Assembly: GCF_000300235.2 (NCBI RefSeq) | Contig: NZ_CP004388.1 | Span: 4,224,001 to 4,288,000, forward strand | From: Thalassospira xiamenensis M-5 = DSM 17429 | Lineage (GTDB): Bacteria > Pseudomonadota > Alphaproteobacteria > Rhodospirillales > Thalassospiraceae | DNA length: 64,000 bases | Reading direction: 5' to 3' | Shown here: one piece after another, positions 9,055-15,730 of the stretch | Position numbering within the stretch: position 1 is the first letter of the stretch | Layout of the letters: each line of letters opens with the position of its first letter | Position numbers and translations under genes: made by a program | The notes under the pieces: generated by a model | The model's input: the letters and a program-made list of their open reading frames with translations, nothing else | The model's database searches: none | What the model was told of the DNA's origin: nothing

Positions 9055-9662
9055 CAGGCTTGAAATGGTCCCGACGCATTATGGCCGCTGCGGTCTCTGT
9101 TGGCATCGTCGCACCGGTTGCCATTCCGGCGACGGCCTTTGCCGACCCGCCACCCTGGGCACCGGCGCACGGTCATCGTGCAAAGCATAATGATAAACAC
9201 CACCACCACAGGGATTATGACCGCGGATATCGACCCGACATGTTCGTATCAGACGGGAATTTCCTGCGATGCAACCGCGATGTGATTGGTGCACTGATCG
9301 GCGGCGGCGCAGGAACGGCTATCGGATCGACAATCGGCAAAGGCAGCGGGCGTGACGTTGCCATGATTGGCGGTGCGATCCTTGGCCTGCTGGGTGGGTA
9401 CTCTGTCGGGCAAAGCCTGGATCAGGCCGATGTCGCCTGCACGGGATATGCCCTTCAACAAATTCCGGACGGACAGACCGCCCGATGGATCAACCCGGAG
9501 TCGCAACGCCAGTTTGATATGACGCCAACCCGGACATGGCAAAATACGGCGGGACGTTATTGCCGCGAATATACGGCAACAACTGTCATTGGCGGAAATC
9601 AGCAGCAAAGCTATGGCACAGCCTGCATGCAACCCGATGGAAGCTGGCAGATCGTATCCTGA
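9051..9662 (+). CDS. Secreted glycine-zipper 2TM protein (RT0821-like surface antigen family)
   Basis: A 203-residue protein with a Sec signal peptide ending at ATAFA near residue 30, then a histidine-rich stretch (HGHRAKHNDKHHHHRD, residues about 41-56). A glycine-zipper hairpin follows (ALIGGGAGTAIGSTIGKGSG and MIGGAILGLLGGYSVG), and then a C-terminal domain with four cysteines that resembles COG4520 surface antigens (REYTATTVIGG...YGTACMQPDGSWQIV). The GTG at 9051 overlaps the upstream stop codon and has GAGGAA ahead of it. The histidine run could bind metal ions, but that is only a guess. The product is probably in the outer membrane or periplasm with the preceding lipoprotein. Confidence 0.82.
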   Translation: MTGLKWSRRIMAAAVSVGIVAPVAIPATAFADPPPWAPAHGHRAKHNDKHHHHRDYDRGYRPDMFVSDGNFLRCNRDVIGALIGGGAGTAIGSTIGKGSGRDVAMIGGAILGLLGGYSVGQSLDQADVACTGYALQQIPDGQTARWINPESQRQFDMTPTRTWQNTAGRYCREYTATTVIGGNQQQSYGTACMQPDGSWQIVS

Positions 9663-9706
9663 TATCGCCTGCCGGAAATACGACCTATACGCGTAGTTGT
9701 ATATTG

Positions 9707-9735
9707 AAGGACCCGGAATTTCCGGGTCCTTTCTG
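9707..9735 (+). terminator. Intrinsic terminator after the glycine-zipper pair
   Basis: A 10-base perfect stem, AAGGACCCGG with CCGGGTCCTT, with a five-base loop, followed by a weak T-rich tail (TCTG). It lies 45 bases past the stop at 9662 and before the fatty-acid operator, so it separates the envelope genes from the fatty-acid locus. Confidence 0.75.
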
Positions 9736-9820
9736 CTGTCTGGAACCGCAATTTTGCGGTCGATTATTTATCCAGATCAGTGACTTAATAGGAGCCCAAC
9801 TATCCATATCGTAATTTGTT

Positions 9821-9841
9821 TTACGTTAACGTCACTTTGCG
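9821..9841. promoter_or_regulatory. MerR-type palindromic operator A (TTACGTTAACGTCA)
   Basis: The palindromic core ACGTTAACGT lies at 9823-9832, 54 bases before the SCP2 start. Read on the minus strand, these 21 bases are identical to 12311-12331 upstream of the acyl-CoA ligase. Two further copies lie in front of the merR gene. The position is suited to controlling the SCP2-DUF6134-fadL unit. The most likely ligand is the MerR protein encoded at 14142. Confidence 0.75.
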
Positions 9842-9894
9842 TTACAGTGCTGACATAAACAGAAAAACAACATCAGCTTCACAGGGAGGCGTTC

Positions 9895-10191
9895 GTGGAG
9901 GATATCCTCGAATCCGTAAAACAGAAACTTCCGCAATTGCGCGGCCTTAATGCCGTGGTTGCCTTTGATTGCGGCGAAGATGGACATATTGTCATTGATG
10001 CGACCGGCCCCGAGCCAGAAATCAGCGATGACGATATGAGTGACGCGGACTGCATCCTGAAAATCAAGAAAGCCAATCTGGAAAAGCTCATTGCCGGCAA
10101 ACTTGATCCCATGCTCGCCTTTACAATGGGCAAGCTCAAGATCAAGGGCTCCATGGGAGTCGCGGCAAAACTTTCATCCATGCTGGATTGA
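9895..10191 (+). CDS. Stand-alone SCP2 sterol-carrier domain protein
   Basis: A 98-residue single-domain SCP2 protein: an N-terminal helix (ILESVKQKLPQ), beta strands (VVAFDCGEDGHIVIDA), CILKIKKANLEKLIAGKLDPMLAFTMGKLKIKG and a terminal helix. This is the full lipid-tunnel fold with no catalytic domain. SCP2 proteins carry fatty acyl-CoAs or sterols between enzymes. The GTG at 9895 has GGGAGG six bases upstream. It is the first gene behind operator A and precedes DUF6134 and fadL at 23 and 54 bases. In animal HSDL2, an SCP2 domain is fused to an SDR very like the one at 21311, so the two proteins may work together. Confidence 0.88.
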   Translation: MEDILESVKQKLPQLRGLNAVVAFDCGEDGHIVIDATGPEPEISDDDMSDADCILKIKKANLEKLIAGKLDPMLAFTMGKLKIKGSMGVAAKLSSMLD

Positions 10192-10214
10192 TTTCTATCG
10201 TCAGGGGAACAGGG

Positions 10215-10886
10215 ATGCGGCACAGCTTTATCAAAAGCACCGTTCTTTGCACTTTGGCCGCCGGATTGATCGGAAGCCTTGGTGCAATTTCATCGGCGCA
10301 TGCCGACGAAACACTGAATTATCAGGTCTTGAAGGATGGGGAACCCATCGGCTTTGAAACGGTCGAAATCACCGATACGCCAGATGGTTATACCGCCACC
10401 ATCACCACGCGTACGGATGTAAAGGTCCTTTTCCTTCAATTCCAGTATGGCCATTCACGCCTTGAAAAATGGCGGAACGATCAGCTTGTGTCGGTTGATA
10501 CCGACACAAATGATGACGGCACCCCCTATGTCTACAAGGCTGAATATGACGGCGACTGCTATGAAGTCGCTGGCAAGCGGATCGCGAAACGTGATGCCTG
10601 CGACGGTGCATGGCCCCTCACGCTTTGGCGCGAGGATATCACTGCGAAAACAAGTCTTTACAGCGTCATCAATGCCGAACCTTACGCTGTGACAACCCGG
10701 AAAACCGGGACAGAAACACTTGCCATCAAGAACCGGGAAATACCGGCCACACACTATGCCATGACCGGGGATGTTCAACGCGACCTTTGGTATGGCTCCG
10801 ACGGCAAGCTTCTGAAAACAAGCTTCAAAAGAAAGGGTTACGACATCGACTTTATCCGGGTCGATGCCAAAGACCTTCAAAAATAA
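10215..10886 (+). CDS. Periplasmic DUF6134-type protein in the fatty-acid locus
   Basis: A 223-residue exported protein: a signal peptide of about 30 residues ends at SSAHA, followed by a beta-rich domain (LNYQVLKDGEPIGFETVEI, then repeated strand pairs). There is a Cys pair near CYEVAGKRIAKRDAC. I see no enzyme motif; the pattern fits DUF6134, a family of unknown role. I start at ATG 10215 behind CAGGGGAACAGGG; an earlier in-frame start at 10188 overlaps the SCP2 stop. Lying between SCP2 and fadL under the same operator, it may help lipid handling at the outer membrane. That is inference from context only. Confidence 0.75.
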   Translation: MRHSFIKSTVLCTLAAGLIGSLGAISSAHADETLNYQVLKDGEPIGFETVEITDTPDGYTATITTRTDVKVLFLQFQYGHSRLEKWRNDQLVSVDTDTNDDGTPYVYKAEYDGDCYEVAGKRIAKRDACDGAWPLTLWREDITAKTSLYSVINAEPYAVTTRKTGTETLAIKNREIPATHYAMTGDVQRDLWYGSDGKLLKTSFKRKGYDIDFIRVDAKDLQK

Positions 10887-10940
10887 AAGCGGGCGCAAAA
10901 AGCGCATTCTTCAAAACCGTTATGATTCAGGGAGATACCC

Positions 10941-12248
10941 ATGACGTCCAAATTCAAGAAAGGCTGCCTGTGGGGGGCAGCTTCCGGAACGGCACTTATC
11001 TGCGCACTTGCGGCAAGCGGCAGCGCCCATGCATCAGGCTTTCAGGTCCGTGAGACCAGCGGCACATTACAGGGTTCCAGCTTTGCTGGCATGTCGACGC
11101 TCTCAACCGATGCATCAACCATGTTCTACAATCCCGGAACCGTCGGGCAATATAAGGAAACGAGCTATAGTGTTGGTGGCTCACTGATCATGCCCGTCGC
11201 GAAAGCAAAGAACATTGTGGCCTCTGGTGGAGCTGTAACGAATACTCAAACCTTCAATAACGGCAGCTATAAAGATATGGCACAGGACGCGTTTGTGCCT
11301 AACGCCCATGCCGTCTGGAAACTAAATGACCAGTTAAATATGGGTATTTCAATTACATCCCCTTGGGGACTGGTAACTGACTATGAACCTGATTTTGCGG
11401 GGCGCTTCTATGGTACAACCTCCAAAATCAAGACCATCAATATCAAGCCTGTTCTTGCCTACAGATTTGATAACGGGTTGTCGGTCGGTGCTGGACCTCA
11501 AATTCAGCAGATGGATGCGTCGCTCGCTAGGTCAGTTCCAAACCTTGCTGGTGCTGGCGAAGGAAACAGTGAAGTAAGCGGTGATTCAGTAGACGCTGGT
11601 TGGGCCGCAGGCATCAACTGGGAAGTGATTGATGGTACGAAAATCGGTCTTTCCTACAACTCTGAAATCAAGCACGAACTTGACGGTAAAATTGACTTTG
11701 ATACGGCCGCCAACGCACTTGGTTATACCGACCGGAATGCGACGGCAAAGGTTGCCACGCCAGAATCAATCACCTTTGGCGTCTCCCAGGAACTGAACAG
11801 TCAGTGGACCGTTATGGCGGACGCACAGTGGACCAACTGGAACTCCATCGACACGCTCACCTTCAATTATGATGGTGACATCAGCCCGCAAGCCGGAACG
11901 CAGAGCTCAACCTCGGACGAATACAAGTGGGGCAGCGCCTGGTTTGCATCACTTGGCGCAAGGTACCAGTATGACGATAACTGGTCCTTTACGGGTGGCG
12001 TCGCCTTTGATGAATCGCCAATAAAAACCAAATATCGCAACGTTCGGCTGCCTGACTCCGACCGGTATTGGGTCTCTCTTGGTGCGGCATACAAGGTTGC
12101 AGACTGGGCGGCCGTAAGCCTTGGATATACGCATGTTTTCGCAAACTCGGCACGCGTTGACGAGACGGATACATTCCTTGGCAGCTACGCGGCGGATTAC
12201 GACGCGCACGTCGACATCATCGCTCTACAGGCGAATTTCAAGTTCTGA
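10941..12248 (+). CDS. fadL: FadL/OmpP1/TodX outer-membrane fatty-acid transporter
   Basis: A 435-residue outer-membrane beta-barrel. The signal peptide ends near ASGSAHA (about residue 32). The mature N-terminus SGFQVRETSGTLQGSSFAG and the STDASTMFYNPG segment are hallmarks of the FadL hatch domain, and the protein ends in aromatic-rich strands with a C-terminal phenylalanine. FadL proteins take up long-chain fatty acids or hydrophobic compounds by diffusion through the barrel wall. The GGGAG box before 10941 supports the start. It is the last gene of the operator A unit and feeds the acyl-CoA ligase next door. Confidence 0.92.
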   Translation: MTSKFKKGCLWGAASGTALICALAASGSAHASGFQVRETSGTLQGSSFAGMSTLSTDASTMFYNPGTVGQYKETSYSVGGSLIMPVAKAKNIVASGGAVTNTQTFNNGSYKDMAQDAFVPNAHAVWKLNDQLNMGISITSPWGLVTDYEPDFAGRFYGTTSKIKTINIKPVLAYRFDNGLSVGAGPQIQQMDASLARSVPNLAGAGEGNSEVSGDSVDAGWAAGINWEVIDGTKIGLSYNSEIKHELDGKIDFDTAANALGYTDRNATAKVATPESITFGVSQELNSQWTVMADAQWTNWNSIDTLTFNYDGDISPQAGTQSSTSDEYKWGSAWFASLGARYQYDDNWSFTGGVAFDESPIKTKYRNVRLPDSDRYWVSLGAAYKVADWAAVSLGYTHVFANSARVDETDTFLGSYAADYDAHVDIIALQANFKF

Positions 12249-12266
12249 TCGGTTATACTGTTCGAT

Positions 12267-12307
12267 GCGGGATGGTGGTGGCCATTCCGCGTCGGGCGGT
12301 TTTTTTT
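12267..12307 (+). terminator. Probable terminator after fadL
   Basis: A stem GCGGGATGG with CCATTCCGC (one wobble pair) and a six-base loop lies 18 bases after the fadL stop. A further CCGC/GCGG pair and then eight T at 12300-12307 follow. The gap between the first stem and the T-run is longer than in a textbook terminator, so the exact hairpin used is uncertain. Confidence 0.5.
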
Positions 12308-12310
12308 GCC

Positions 12311-12331
12311 CGCAAAGTGACGTTAACGTAA
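12311..12331. promoter_or_regulatory. MerR-type palindromic operator B ahead of the acyl-CoA ligase
   Basis: TGACGTTAACGTAA at 12318-12331 carries the same palindrome as operator A in the opposite orientation; 21 bases are identical between the two. Its end lies 14 bases from the ligase ATG at 12346, close to the GGAG ribosome site. A bound regulator there would block transcription initiation or early elongation. Confidence 0.75.
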
Positions 12332-12345
12332 TGGAGTTAACGCGT

Positions 12346-14037
12346 ATGAACCAAATAAACGTCCAAGACGCGCCTGTCCTGCAAAACGGTGTCGATGTCA
12401 GCTCGCCGGTGCGCATGCGCCCGGTTCACGAGATTTTTGATGATGCCGCAAAACGTTTTGCCAAGCGCCCCTGTCTTGATTTTCTGGGTCGTATTTACGA
12501 CTACGAAGACATTTCCAGACAAATTGATCGCGTCGCCGAAGGCTTTCATCAGCTTGGCGTGCGTAAGGGGGACAAGGTCGGGCTTTGCCTGCCCAACACG
12601 CCTTATTACGTGATCTGCTACTATGCCGTGCTGAAATGCGGCGGTGTTGTTGTCAATTTCAACCCGCTTTATGCCAAGCGCGAGATCGCTTACCAGATCG
12701 AGGATTCCGGTTGCCGCCTGATGGTAACGCTTAATCTGAAACAGATTTATTCCAAGGTGGCAGATTGCCTGGATGTAACCTGCCTGAAGCGGATCGTCAT
12801 CTGCGAGATGAGCGACATCCTGCCCCCGGTCAAAAGCGTTCTTTTCAGCCTGTTCAAGCGCAGCGAACTTGCCGAAATCCCCAAAGATCTGCGTCATATC
12901 CCTTTCTCCCGGCTGATCGACTGCAAACCCATAAATTTCGTCGCAGACGTAACAAACGACGATTTGGCCGTACTGCAATATACCGGTGGCACCACCGGTC
13001 GCCCGAAAGGCGCGATGCTGACGCATGGCAATCTCAGCGCCAATGTCGATCAATTGACGCGCTGGATGCCCGATGCAAATCCGGGGCACGAAGTTACGCT
13101 TTGCGTTCTGCCGTTTTTCCACGTCTTTGCCATGACCGTGGCGCTTAACACGTCGATCAATCTTGGCGCAGAACTTGTTTTGCAGCCGCGCTTCGAACTT
13201 GATGCCTTGCTAAAGGCACTGGATAAAAAAAACGTCACGATCTTCCCGGGCGTGCCCACGATCTATACCGCGATCAACAACTCGCCCGAGACATTGAAGC
13301 ATGACCTGTCAACGATCCGATGCTGCATTTCCGGCGGCGCGCCCCTGCCGGTCGAAGTCAAACACCGGTTCGAGGAAATTACGGGCGCAAAAGTGGTCGA
13401 GGGATACGGCCTGACAGAGGCAAGCCCCGTCTGCACATGCAATCCGGTAAAAGGTGTCAACAAGGAAGGATCAATCGGTATCCCGATGCCGGGTACCGAA
13501 ATCCAGATCAGGTCGCTTGACCGACCGGATCAGATCATGCCGACCGGCGAGAAAGGCGAGGTTTGCGTCCGCGGCCCGCAGGTAATGCCCGGCTACTGGC
13601 AGAACGATGCCGCAACCAAAGAAACCTTTGTCGATGGCTGGCTGAAAACCGGTGATGTCGGTTATTCCGATGAGGACGGATATATCTTTCTGGTTGATCG
13701 GCTTAAAGACGTCATCCTGTGCAGCGGTTATAATGTCTATCCGCGCGCCATCGAGGAAGCGCTTTATCTGCACGAACAGATCGCCGAAGTCACCGTGATC
13801 GGCGTGCCCGATCAATATCGCGGTCAGGCACCAAAGGCCTTTGTCCGGCTGAAAGACGACGCCGCAGGCGTGACCGCCGAAGATTTACGGGCTTTCCTTG
13901 ATGATAAAATCTCGAGAATCGAGATGCCGCGCGAAATCGAAATACGCGAAGAGCTTCCCAAGACCATGGTCGGCAAATTGTCGAAGAAGGAACTGGTCGA
14001 AGAAGAACGCCTGAAACGCGAGGGAAAAGCACAATAA
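12346..14037 (+). CDS. fadD: Long-chain fatty-acid--CoA ligase (AMP-binding family)
   Basis: A 563-residue acyl-CoA synthetase. Adenylate-forming motifs appear in order: the P-loop YTGGTTGRPKGAML, YGLTEASPVC, GWLKTGDVGYSDEDG, DRLKDVILCSGYNVYPREIEE-type hinge (here PRAIEE) and the C-terminal lysine in PKTMVGKLSKKEL. It activates fatty acids imported by FadL. I start at ATG 12346 because GGAG lies nine bases upstream; the ATG at 12331 sits on the operator and lacks a site, and a much longer frame from 12121 lies inside fadL. The gene has its own operator B, and is followed by two more operators before merR. Confidence 0.93.
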   Translation: MNQINVQDAPVLQNGVDVSSPVRMRPVHEIFDDAAKRFAKRPCLDFLGRIYDYEDISRQIDRVAEGFHQLGVRKGDKVGLCLPNTPYYVICYYAVLKCGGVVVNFNPLYAKREIAYQIEDSGCRLMVTLNLKQIYSKVADCLDVTCLKRIVICEMSDILPPVKSVLFSLFKRSELAEIPKDLRHIPFSRLIDCKPINFVADVTNDDLAVLQYTGGTTGRPKGAMLTHGNLSANVDQLTRWMPDANPGHEVTLCVLPFFHVFAMTVALNTSINLGAELVLQPRFELDALLKALDKKNVTIFPGVPTIYTAINNSPETLKHDLSTIRCCISGGAPLPVEVKHRFEEITGAKVVEGYGLTEASPVCTCNPVKGVNKEGSIGIPMPGTEIQIRSLDRPDQIMPTGEKGEVCVRGPQVMPGYWQNDAATKETFVDGWLKTGDVGYSDEDGYIFLVDRLKDVILCSGYNVYPRAIEEALYLHEQIAEVTVIGVPDQYRGQAPKAFVRLKDDAAGVTAEDLRAFLDDKISRIEMPREIEIREELPKTMVGKLSKKELVEEERLKREGKAQ

Positions 14038-14041
14038 TTCA

Positions 14042-14110
14042 ATGCGTTAACGTCATGTCACACAGAATGGAAAAAATCCAAGTGACGTTAACGTAAACTA
14101 ATTGACGTAA
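14042..14110. promoter_or_regulatory. Double MerR-type operator (C and D) plus half-site ahead of merR
   Basis: Site C (core GCGTTAACGT, 14044-14053) has an intact right half only. Site D, TGACGTTAACGTAA at 14083-14096, is identical to the core of operator B; 17 bases match. The site centres are 41 bases apart, about four helical turns. A half-site TTGACGTAA follows at 14102-14110, and the merR ATG is at 14142. The arrangement suggests cooperative autoregulation of merR and the downstream beta-oxidation genes. Confidence 0.7.
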
Positions 14111-14141
14111 AGATAAAAATATATACCATAAGGGCGATCAA

Positions 14142-14546
14142 ATGACGAAAATTGACGACCGGTTTTATACCGTTCCCGAACTGGCTGAAAATCTGGGGGT
14201 CACACCACGCACCATCCGGTTTTACGAACAAAAGGGTCTCGTAGCACCACAGCGTGCTGGAACTACCCGGATTTATACCCGTCAGGACAGGGCAAGAATG
14301 CTGATCATCCTGCGGGGCAAGAGGCTGGGTTTCACGCTGAAAGAGATTGCAGATTATCTGGATCTTTATGGCGCAGACCCCACCCAGGCCGAGCAGATCA
14401 AAATGCTGCTGACCCGGGTTCGGGATCGAATAGAAGCCCTGGAGGATCAACGCCAGGCACTGGACGTCACGTTGGATGAATTGCGCGAAATCGAACAACA
14501 ATCGATTGATGCGCTGAAAGAAAAAGGACTCGATCCGGCATCGTAA
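14142..14546 (+). CDS. MerR-family regulator of the fatty-acid locus (LiuR-like)
   Basis: A 134-residue MerR protein: a winged helix (YTVPELAENLGVTPRTIRFYEQKGLVAP, residues about 9-36), RIYTRQDRARMLIILRGKRLGFTLKEIADYL, and a long dimerisation helix to the C-terminus. It lacks the cysteines of metal-sensing MerR proteins and resembles the LiuR group, which regulates acyl-CoA catabolism and, as I recall, binds a similar TTGACGTTAACGT-like palindrome. It lies 47 bases ahead of the thiolase and right behind operators C and D. It probably controls the whole locus from 9.8 to 22.2 kb, with an acyl-CoA as the likely signal (inference). Confidence 0.88.
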   Translation: MTKIDDRFYTVPELAENLGVTPRTIRFYEQKGLVAPQRAGTTRIYTRQDRARMLIILRGKRLGFTLKEIADYLDLYGADPTQAEQIKMLLTRVRDRIEALEDQRQALDVTLDELREIEQQSIDALKEKGLDPAS

Positions 14547-14593
14547 CAATTGCTTTCCGGAATCGCTGACAGCTCAGGAAGGAATACTTCACC

Positions 14594-15730
14594 ATGACCA
14601 ATGCCGTTATTGCCGGATACGTCCGGTCGCCTTTCACCCCGGCACGCAAAGGTGCCCTTGCCAAGGTCCGTCCTGACGATCTTGCTGCACAGGTTGTCAA
14701 AGGTCTGGTGGATAAAACCGGGATTGATCCCAACACGATAGAGGATCTGGTTCTGGGTTGTGCCTTCCCCGAAGGCGAACAGGGGCTTAACGTCGCCCGA
14801 CTGGTTACTTTCCTTGCCGGTCTGCCGCGTTCGGTCGGCGGTGTTACGGTCAACCGTTTCTGCGGATCATCCATGCAATCGATCCATCAGGCAGCAGGCG
14901 CCATCGCGATTGGTGCCGGTGATGCCTTCATCTGTGCCGGTATCGAAAGCATGTCGCGCGTGCCGATGATGGGCTTCAACCCGATGCCCAACCCGGCCCT
15001 GTATAAGGAAATGCCCGAGGCATATATGGGCATGGGCGACACCGCAGAAAACGTCGCAGCCAAATACAACCTGTCGCGTGCCGAACAGGAAGCCTTTGCC
15101 GTGGAAAGCCATAAAAAGGCCGCCGCCGCACAGGCCGCAGGAAAATTTGTCGATGAAATCATCCCGATTGAGGGCCCGGACGGCACAATCGCCGAAGATG
15201 GCTGCATTCGCGGCGACACCACAGCCGAAGGTCTGGCCGATCTGAAACCGGCCTTCAAGGCGGATGGCGTTGTCACCGCCGGAACATCCTCGCCGCTGAC
15301 CGATGGCGCATCCGCCGTTCTGGTCTGCTCCGAAGAATATGCCAAGAAACACGGCCTGACCCCGCTGGCACGGATAAAATCCGTCGCGGTTGATGGCTGC
15401 CTGCCGGAAATCATGGGGATCGGCCCGGTTGGTGCCTCGAAAAAGGCGCTGGCACGTGCTGGTATCACGGCTTCCGACCTTAATGTCGTTGAACTGAACG
15501 AGGCCTTTTCATCGCAGGCAATCGCCAGCATTTCCGACCTTGGTCTGGATATCAAAACCGTCAATATCGACGGTGGTGCGCTGGCCATCGGGCATCCGCT
15601 GGGCGCAACGGGTGCGCGTATCGTTGGCAAGGCCGCCGCCCTTCTGAAACGTGAAGGCGGCAAATACGCACTTGCCTCGCAATGTATTGGCGGGGGTCAG
15701 GGGATCGCGACCATTCTGGAGGCGATGTAA
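14594..15730 (+). CDS. fadA: Acetyl-CoA C-acyltransferase (thiolase)
   Basis: A 378-residue thiolase with all catalytic residues: the nucleophile Cys90 in NRFCGSSMQS, His334 in GGALAIGHPLGATGAR and Cys364 in SQCIGGGQG; NEAFSSQ is also present. It releases acetyl-CoA from 3-ketoacyl-CoA in the last step of beta-oxidation. The RBS is GGAAGGAA before 14594. Its stop codon overlaps the ATG of the next gene (TAATG), so the thiolase and the dehydrogenase/hydratase are translationally coupled. The set thiolase, HAD-ECH fusion and acyl-CoA dehydrogenase matches the FadA-FadN-FadE trio of Bacillus rather than E. coli FadBA. Confidence 0.95.
   Translation: MTNAVIAGYVRSPFTPARKGALAKVRPDDLAAQVVKGLVDKTGIDPNTIEDLVLGCAFPEGEQGLNVARLVTFLAGLPRSVGGVTVNRFCGSSMQSIHQAAGAIAIGAGDAFICAGIESMSRVPMMGFNPMPNPALYKEMPEAYMGMGDTAENVAAKYNLSRAEQEAFAVESHKKAAAAQAAGKFVDEIIPIEGPDGTIAEDGCIRGDTTAEGLADLKPAFKADGVVTAGTSSPLTDGASAVLVCSEEYAKKHGLTPLARIKSVAVDGCLPEIMGIGPVGASKKALARAGITASDLNVVELNEAFSSQAIASISDLGLDIKTVNIDGGALAIGHPLGATGARIVGKAAALLKREGGKYALASQCIGGGQGIATILEAM

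Noticed and set aside
12331-12345. ATG at 12331 as the acyl-CoA ligase start
   Set aside because: It lies on the operator and has no ribosome site, while ATG 12346 has GGAG nine bases ahead.
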